The notes beneath the pieces are model-generated. The model did no database searches. It worked only from the letters and a program-made list of their open reading frames with translations, and had not been told where the DNA came from. Shown piece after piece: positions 57,590 to 64,000 of a stretch of DNA of 64,000 nt (its first letter is position 1; every line of letters starts with the position of its first letter). This DNA comes from Clusia tigrina (lineage: Eukaryota > Arthropoda > Insecta > Diptera > Clusiidae). The stretch covers positions 323,068,531-323,132,530 of the forward strand of contig OV050030.1 in NCBI GenBank assembly GCA_920105625.2, read 5' to 3'. Made by a program: the position numbers and the translations under genes.

Positions 57590-58695
57590 TGCCCTGATTT
57601 TGTGGTATTTGCTTTGATTCTCGATTTATTGAGCCATTTTTCAATTGCAAGCAGATGCTCTTGTAGATAACTTTACGAGGTAGCTGGGTCGCTGTTGACC
57701 GGCATCAATACTGTATCGTCTGCGAATGTAGCTAAAGAGGTATGTGTTGATATTGGTAGGTCTGCTTTGAATATAGTGTACAAGACTGGACCCAGAACAC
57801 TACCCTGTCGGACTCCAGAATGTTCTTCATGGAGAGAGGTGTAAGCTTATTTATATTTTCCACTGAAATACCTACTCTCAATTTAGGAATTAAGTAATTC
57901 ACAGTAGGTATGTGGTAGTGTTGTTTTTAACTTGTATAGCAGACCTGTTGGCAAATCTCTTCGAAGGCCTGAGAAATGTCAAGATAAGCTGCACAGCAAT
58001 AGTGGTTTTTCTCAAGAGCAGCTCTTACTGTGTTGTAGGTATGATGAATTTATTCCGTCGTCCCATATCTTTCACGTAAGCCAAATAGATGGTTCGAGAT
58101 TAGACTAGTTTTGGTCAATATTGGTTTTAATCATCCTAGCTAAAGTGTTTCAATGAGTTTCGACCTCACTGTTAGTAAGCTGATTGGGAATTGGATAATT
58201 TGCGCGACTTTTCAATGTATTAGGAAGTATGCATTTCTTAGCATAGCATTGAATAATTGTGTAAGATACTTGAGGCCTACCTCCGTCAATTCTTGCAGAA
58301 TTTACACGGTAATCAGGTAGAAGCCAGGTGCTTTATTGTGTTTCAGGTTCTTTATGACATTTACTGAAGTAATTGAATGCGGTCCTTTTTGGTCGTCAAC
58401 TGTGAAGCTGGTAGATATTAGGTTCATAGTTTCATATTTGTTGGCCACGTGATGGCATATAGACTTTTTAACTATTATTGCAGTTTCTCCTCGTGCGGTA
58501 CCGATAGGGTGGTTATTTGGTATCCTAAGTTAGCTTTTCTCAGTGAAGTGTGTTTCTGATATGAGCATCACGTCGATATTTTGTTGTGCTAGAAAAGTCT
58601 GCACTTTATGACTGTTTTGGGATAGGCCATTGGTATTCCAGATTGCTAATACTAGTGTATTCATCATTATGTCATTTTGCTGAGTAGTGTAGTTA
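57590..58695 (-). pseudogene. Jockey-type LINE ORF2 (minus strand), 3' part lost
   Basis: From right to left in broken frames: endonuclease start VLAIWNTNGLSQNSHKVQTF and IDVMLISETHFTEKS near 58650-58560, HNKAPGFYLITV near 58350 (RT entry), NHLFGLRERYGTTEQIHHT-like text near 58090-58040, YLDISQAFEEIC near 57990 (palm), GSVLGPVLYTIFKAD near 57810-57770, FADDTVLMPVN near 57735-57700 (catalytic box), then a stretch near 57640-57590 ending at the LTR. The rest of the endonuclease is deleted. The element is truncated at the Gypsy LTR, suggesting the Gypsy element jumped into it. Confidence 0.75.
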
Positions 58696-59830
58696 GCAGA
58701 TTAAGCATGGCATTTATTCTATCAGGGTTTTGAGCATGACATTAGATGGCTTGGGGCCGGTGCTTCTCTCTTTTTGTTTGGTGTTTTATGCACTATGGTT
58801 TGAATTTAGGGCGGCTTGTGCGTATGTTACTCCAGGCTGATTTTGGTGTCTTGATGGAATATGCTCGTTTGTAGCAAGGTGTAGGATAGGCTTTTTGTTG
58901 TAGTTTTTAACAAACTACAACGATTTATAATTAACCGGGTGGTTTTCTGCACACAGTACACATCATACATCGTTTGATTTAGTTTTCCGGGGGCAGTCAG
59001 AGGTGAGGTGACTCAAGGCGCATTTCACACGGCGCAGATTATGGCTGCAGTATTTTCCTGTATGCCCATATCTTTGGCAGTTCGTGCATTAAGCGATTTC
59101 TGTCTTTTTTTTGTAGTTCGACAATTTATTTTATGTGTAGAACAGTGTTTATATTGTAGATATATTTATTGTTATTGATTTGTTTTAAATTGACGTAGAA
59201 TATGGTTACGGGATATTTGTTCCTCTTTGTTTTATGTTGGATATGTTTATGATGTTGTGACCGAGTAGCCGAATATCTTCAATTGTAGAACCACATTAAA
59301 TTTTGTCGTATTTTGATTTATATGTGTGAATCTCAGTGTTTCTTTCGGTTCCGGTATTGGTGACTGTAGAGTACTTTTCCTCATTATTCAGCTGTTTTTT
59401 TACCTCATTTTCCATTAGGTTTCTTTTCATATTCATTGATTAACAATTTTTTGCAGTGTAGCCTGTTTTGAACTATTTGTGAGCGGGGCTGACCGTTCCG
59501 TACTTGACCTAGTACGCTATGGGTTTCCTGTGGCTAGATCTGATTTTGTTAGCGTCGCATTGTTTGCTAAAGTGTGTTTGTTGTTTATTTTTGCAGCATA
59601 TATTTTGTGTGTTTTTTAAAGGTTATTAACTTTGTGTATATTCAATAAATGAGTTGCATCTTACACTTTCGAAGAGAATTTGCTTTTTTTGGGCCATATA
59701 TGCAACTTTTGAAAATGTGGATGGCGAGCTTGTTGTTGTTGGTTTTGTATGTGGAGATATAGTAGTAGTTTTGTCGTTATATATGGTTGTCCTCCACCAG
59801 GTGGTGGCGAATGGTTTCATTTAGTTGTTT
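58696..59830 (-). pseudogene. Jockey-type LINE ORF1 (minus strand)
   Basis: The N-terminal frame at 59820-59626 (MKPFATTWWRTTIYNDKTTT) is followed by a PRE_C2HC-like region near 59280-59150 (LGHNIINISNIKQR and similar). Zinc knuckles lie near 59095-58950 (CQRYGHTGKYCSHN; CALSHLTSDCPRK; CVLCAENHPVNYK). The C-terminal tail with INAMLNLLTTLLSKM ends near 58675. The layout is that of jockey/Doc ORF1 proteins, which coat the element RNA. Several stops and shifts are present. Confidence 0.72.
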
Positions 59831-60272
59831 GTTATAGTAACAGGTTATATATGACGAAAACTGTACAAGCACATTCCCACACATAGAATCCACTATTTTG
59901 TGCTTGGTTATTCAATGCTTATCGATGGATACCTTGTGAAGGCACTTTTTGTTGCACCAGTTTTTACTTTCGTTTGATAGAGCTAACACAGATATAAACC
60001 GTGAATATGCGGAGCACTATAAACCCACGTCTTGGTGTTATGGTAAAAACGATCGATCGATTTATTCTTAAAAGGCAATAGCCTTCAATTTAAAGTGAAT
60101 TGTTATGAGTCACTACCTCTCTTTTTTTGGTTTATGTAATTTAGAGCATCTGGCAACACCAAATACTTTTACGACAGAGTCAACTGATTTCCTTTTAATT
60201 GAGTTACAAAAATGCAAATTAAAGGAATTAACGGAATATGCAAATTTAGACTAAAACTAAATTAAGTTGAAA
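59831..60272. other. Unassigned spacer
   Basis: No supported gene. It may include the 3' end of the Gypsy element to its right, but no LTR pair is visible. Confidence 0.3.
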
Positions 60273-60863
60273 TTAAACCAATTTGTTATAATTGTGTGAG
60301 TTTATAGTATTCTCCAGGGCTACCTTTTTGTCTCGTTTCCAATTCTGTTCGGAGTTTGTTTGCCATAGTTCACTTGGCAGTATTGTAAAGCCTGTGCCAT
60401 CCATTAGATACAAAGGTGCAAATCCAGTCACTGAATGTTCTATTTCGTTGTATTTTTGTGTGCACATCTGTGATGCCGTTGTCCATGTAAACTTTTTTGT
60501 ATCTCTTTCGTTGATTTTGCATCTGATCTTATTGACTAAAGTTTGGTTTAAACTTTCTATTAATCCATTAGAGAAAAGACAATTTACGACTGTAAAAACA
60601 AGTTGTATATTTTGATCGTACAAAAACTTTTCGAATTCCTTAGAATTTATCCCTGGATATTGATCTGTCAAGATTAGATCTATTTGAACGTTTTTAACGA
60701 GTTTAATAAAATCGTTTTTAAAATGCGTTTTTGACGTCAGAATGTAAGCTTTTCTCGTAAAGTGATCTGTGGGCAGATGAATGTATTTTTTTGTGGATAT
60801 ACATCCTCCAAAACCCCATATTGTGTGTATGGACATTATTTTAAAAGGACCTAGGTGTGACAT
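60273..60863 (-). pseudogene. Gypsy integrase core (minus strand)
   Basis: About 196 open codons: STKKYIHLPTDHFTRKAYIL (strand after the first catalytic Asp; the Asp motif itself appears altered), LILTDQYPGINSKEFEKFLY (second Asp in TDQYP), then NGLIESLNQTLVNKIRCKIN (catalytic Glu in IES), and WTTASQMCTQKYNEIEHSVT. The zinc domain should lie near 60880-60970 but only scraps remain. It follows the RNase H of the same element at 61.2 kb. Confidence 0.8.
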
Positions 60864-61209
60864 TAAACCAAACTTATTTTATCCCCTGTACTTTTCTTTA
60901 TGCAGATTTCACAGCTTTGACAGAGGTTTATAACATTTTTTATAAAATTTTTGGCTTATTTTTTCTTCATTTGGTTCATGCCTATGTGTCAGTTGCGATC
61001 ATGAATATGTTTCATTAATTTTATACTGAAGTCCTGTGATTATATAATATTTTCTCTATTCTTTCCTTTTTTTTTTAGTAGGTGTTGTATTTGGACACTA
61101 CCTTTTTTCCCTTGTTTTCTATGTGCTCATTATTTTCTTGGTCTTGTAATATGTCTTCCAGTTTTATTAGATTTACTACTTTTAGTTGTTCATCTTTGTT
61201 TTCATTGGG

Positions 61210-62480
61210 TTATAAAACTGGATTCCTGCTTTCATTGTCAGTTTTCAAGTAAAATTTTCCTGGAGAATATTTCACATATTGTGACAAGTAGTATGTTAAA
61301 TCTCTTAGATCCTCACCAGTTCTTGAATTTATCTCCATGTTCTCTAGGGGTTGGTGATCAGAAACGACGGTGAATTTTCTATCTATTAGTAAATGTTGCC
61401 AGTATTTAACAGATTCTTTGATTGCTAGGCATTCCAGGTATATGGCTCTTTTGTACCTCATTTAATTTTTTGGAGAAGAAAGCTACAGGCTTCTCTTTTT
61501 TGTTGATTTGTAGTTCTTTGGGTACAGCTCCTACTTCTTGCAAGCTCGCATCGGTGTAAATATTAATAAGCAGACTCGGATCATATATTGTAAGTATCGT
61601 TTGAGAGCACAATATATTTTTCATTTCATCGAACTATTTTTGGCATTTATTTGGCCAAATAAATTCTCGTCCCTTTCTTAGTAAGGCATGGAGTGGGTCT
61701 AGTTTAATTGCTATATTTTGAACATATTTTTGGTAAAAATTTATTTTTCCAGAAATTGTCTAACATTTTTCTGTGTTTTTGGAGTTGGGAAGTTTTTTAT
61801 TGAAATCATGTTATCCTTCATGGGTATTATAGAATTATTTTGAAATATGTGACCAAGGTATTTTACAGAGTCCGCTGCAAATGTGCATTTCGAAAGTTTT
61901 TAACCTAAAACCTTCTTTATTTGTACCTTCAAAAATCTGTGTAAAATGTTGTATGTGTTCCGAAAAAGATTTCCATAATATTAATATATCTTCAATGTAG
62001 TTTACCGTGCAATCTTAGTATTCTCTGTTAGATCGCTGGCTCTGTTTTAAGGCTGAATGGTAAGCATGTCCACTGAAAATGCCCGTCTTGTGTCACAAAT
62101 TATATTTTGTAGACGTATAGAGCAGAAAGATGAATTTATATCCAGTGTAGAAATTTACATTTTCTTGTTTTTATCATTTTATCTTCAATTAGAGGGAAGG
62201 GCTGTTAGATCACGGAAACCTATACATAACCTTGACTTCTTATCTTCATGTCTTTTGTATGCCAGCGTAACTGGAGCTGCAAATCTATTAGTTTTTTTTA
62301 TCTAGTAACATCGCGACTTGTTGTTCTATCTCGTTCTTATAATCGATTGTACAGCGATACGGCCGTTTACTGTAATATTTATCCACTAATAATTCTAAGC
62401 GTGCTTCATAATCGTTTATTGTGCCGACATCATATTTATCTTTTGCGAAGATCGAAGAATTTTCCTTTTAAAAAATGTAT
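61210..62480 (-). pseudogene. Gypsy reverse transcriptase and RNase H (minus strand)
   Basis: From right to left: YDVGTINDYEARLELLVDKY and YKNEIEQQVAMLL near 62440-62300, FAAPVTLAYKRHEDKKSRLC near 62290-62230, STLDINSSFCSIRLQ near 62150-62110, YIEDILIL (decayed YIDDI) near 61995, FPTPKTQKNVRQFL near 61790, then RNase H INIYTDASLQEVGAVPKE near 61560 and RYKRAIYLECLAIKESVKYW, FTVVSDHQPLE near 61460-61340. The RT type with a KPYRC-like start recalls insect Gypsy elements different from the two younger copies. Many shifts and deletions. Confidence 0.8.
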
Positions 62481-63560
62481 CTATTTTTGATTATCGATCA
62501 TAGTTTAAATGGTTTATACAAATATTAAAATTTTGTTCACCAATGTGCTCATTAAAGTTTACTAATTTTGAGTATCTATTTTCATGAATTTTTCGAAAAA
62601 AACTTACCTTTAAATTTTTCTAATACGAATTCATTACCAATATCTGTTTTTGGAATTTGTTGACTTATTATTAGTTTTTCATGTTGAGTTAAAAAAAAGC
62701 TTTTTATAATATCTAGTCCATTTAAAAAATCGTAATAAAAATTATTTTTATCTATTATATTATTATTATATTATCTATTATATTATTATTATTTTTATTA
62801 TTATAATAACTTCCTTTTCTAAGTTAAAAATTTTTCCAGTTAAAGTTACTAAATTTACGAGTTTAATTTGTTTTTTCTTGTCTTCTTTATGTTCTGTTTT
62901 GAACCAGAGGAAACTTCTAGGTGATAGCGGACACCTTTCTTCAGTTTCTCACAAATGTCACATCTTTGTTTTTGGTTTTTGTCTTGTTTTGCCTCCACTT
63001 TTTAGTCGTAGTGTTTCTTTTATTGTTGCATATTCTAGCATTGAACCAACTTGAAATTTAAACGAAAAAGTATATTTAACTTTGGACCACCCTTTATTTC
63101 CATATGTTTCACAAGAGGCTTTTTTCCAAAGTATCCAAGCTTACAGCTGAGTTTAATTCACATACTGTCATACCAGTCCCTACATTATTTTTCAAGCACG
63201 AGTAAGTGTTTTTAAGTTTCGACCTTCTCCTCACCTTTCAAATTTTTCAATCCACTCAGCATTAGATGTTTTGTGAGAGAACTTTTCGATCAATAATTTT
63301 TCAGCTAGTTTCCCTAAATTTTGAGGTTTTGGCGCATTTTTTTCCATGGGTGCAGGTGCAGGCCGTTTTTTCTAGATATTGATCATTAAATTGTAAATTT
63401 TCACATTCATCAAAAGAGTTTTTTCTCATTTCATCACTCAGTGGGATCCGTAATATTCGTTCTTTGTATTTTTTTTTTTGAATACTTGACTTTGAATAAT
63501 TGACTGAAATAATTTAAGCTAATAATTCATCGGGGACATCAAAGATGTGTCCGCCGTGGG
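62481..63560 (-). pseudogene. Gypsy gag and protease remnants (minus strand)
   Basis: Capsid-like scraps near 63440-63200 (LAEKLLIEKFSHKTSNAEWI, in shifted frames), a nucleocapsid-like CDICEKLKKGVRYHLE near 62960-62910, and HEKLIISQQIPKTDIGNEFV near 62680-62610 before the RT. The aspartic protease DTG motif is not preserved. Order and strand match the RT and integrase to the left, so this is one gag-pol element about 3.3 kb long. Confidence 0.6.
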
Positions 63561-63593
63561 TCTCAATTGAGAATGCGAATGATATTCGATTTT

Positions 63594-63609
63594 CCGTCTG
63601 GAGACCCCA
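63594..63609 (-). promoter_or_regulatory. Primer-site candidate of the minus-strand Gypsy element
   Basis: On the minus strand TGGGGTCTCCAGACGG directly follows the presumed LTR end and precedes the gag leader. I cannot match it to a tRNA with certainty. Confidence 0.4.
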
Positions 63610-64000
63610 AAATAGTGAATTTGAATCGCAACGTGTCCATTTTGTTTGATATAACCAAAAATGTCACTTTATTAGGTTGTTTCCTGATTGGAAAAGGTGA
63701 CCCAATAATTTAAAATAAATCTGAGTTGCTCTGTAATCAAAGATTATTTTGTTTATTATTTACAAATTTTTTTTTGTAACATAATTTACAATAAAATATC
63801 ACCTGAAATCAAAGAACCGACATTTAATACTAATAAATTATGGTATCGATTCCTAACTATAAATGGATTGAGCAATTCTTTGTTTGAAAATCAATTACAC
63901 ATGTTATGAAGCTAGTTAGAATCTTTTAAGTGTGGTCCAACATGTCGACGTTTAGCAGAATGGGTGATTAATTAAATTAAACAAAATGCATTTTCTTTAG
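63610..64000 (-). repeat. Probable 5' LTR of the minus-strand Gypsy element, cut by the window edge
   Basis: Upstream of the primer-site candidate on the minus strand, a polyadenylation-like CTAATAAAGTGAC lies at about 63670-63683. No partner LTR is in the window, so the outer end and similarity cannot be checked. Confidence 0.4.

Noticed and set aside
61020..61160. Purine/pyrimidine-rich tract as a polypurine tract of the right-hand Gypsy element
   Set aside because: It lies between integrase and RNase H of the element, not next to an LTR.

Overview
This window reads as a transposable-element graveyard in a dipteran genome, most likely a higher fly such as a tephritid. The reasons are an AT-rich background, very long (AT)n arrays with the tactcgta interruption, mariner elements with 28-30 bp terminal repeats, jockey-, I- and LOA-type LINEs, and an env-bearing Ty3/Gypsy retroelement of the errantivirus type. 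The species call is an inference. Nothing bacterial or viral-genomic is seen, and no tRNA or rRNA gene.

Layout. 1-962: 5' end of a minus-strand LTR retroelement (LTR plus a serine-tRNA-type primer site) running off the left edge. 963-3.9 kb: decayed CR1-like LINE. 4038-11672: the best-preserved element, a complete errantivirus-type retroelement with near-identical LTRs, gag, a -1 slippery site, pol and env, bounded by a TATATA target duplication. 11.7-16.3 kb: decayed Gypsy gag-pol with an internally deleted mariner nested in it, abutting an opposite-strand Gypsy fragment. 16.36-16.52 kb: four exact-period 40-bp repeats. 16.6-19.7 kb: decayed jockey-type LINE. 20.06-25.66 kb: an (AT)n array and a second near-intact Gypsy element (one gag-pol frame with a single in-frame stop). 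25.7-28.7 kb: mariner remnants and unassigned sequence.

28.7-30.8 kb is the only stretch with a plausible host coding sequence, an Ig-domain exon with good splice sites. 30.83-34.5 kb: minus-strand I-type LINE with a (TAA)n tail. 35.77-41.2 kb: Helitron with Rep and Pif1-like helicase parts. 41.2-41.8 kb: remnant of an unidentified repeat-borne protein. 42-50 kb: three LOA-like LINE remnants, one carrying a second copy of the deleted mariner, another apparently split by a small LTR-like insert. 50-54 kb: mostly unassigned sequence and a degenerate periodic repeat. 54.47-55.68 kb: full-length mariner. 55.7-59.8 kb: two opposed jockey fragments around a Gypsy integrase and LTR. 60.2-64 kb: minus-strand Gypsy element reaching the right edge.

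The elements do not act together. The window records serial and nested insertion. The two LTR elements with 98-99% identical LTRs are the youngest; most LINEs are heavily frameshifted. No clearly new biological system was found. The best leads are the shared-deletion mariner family, the loss of the tyrosine segment in the Helitron Rep, the isolated Ig exon, the unidentified protein at 41.2-41.8 kb, and the intact retroviral-type architecture at 4-11.7 kb.
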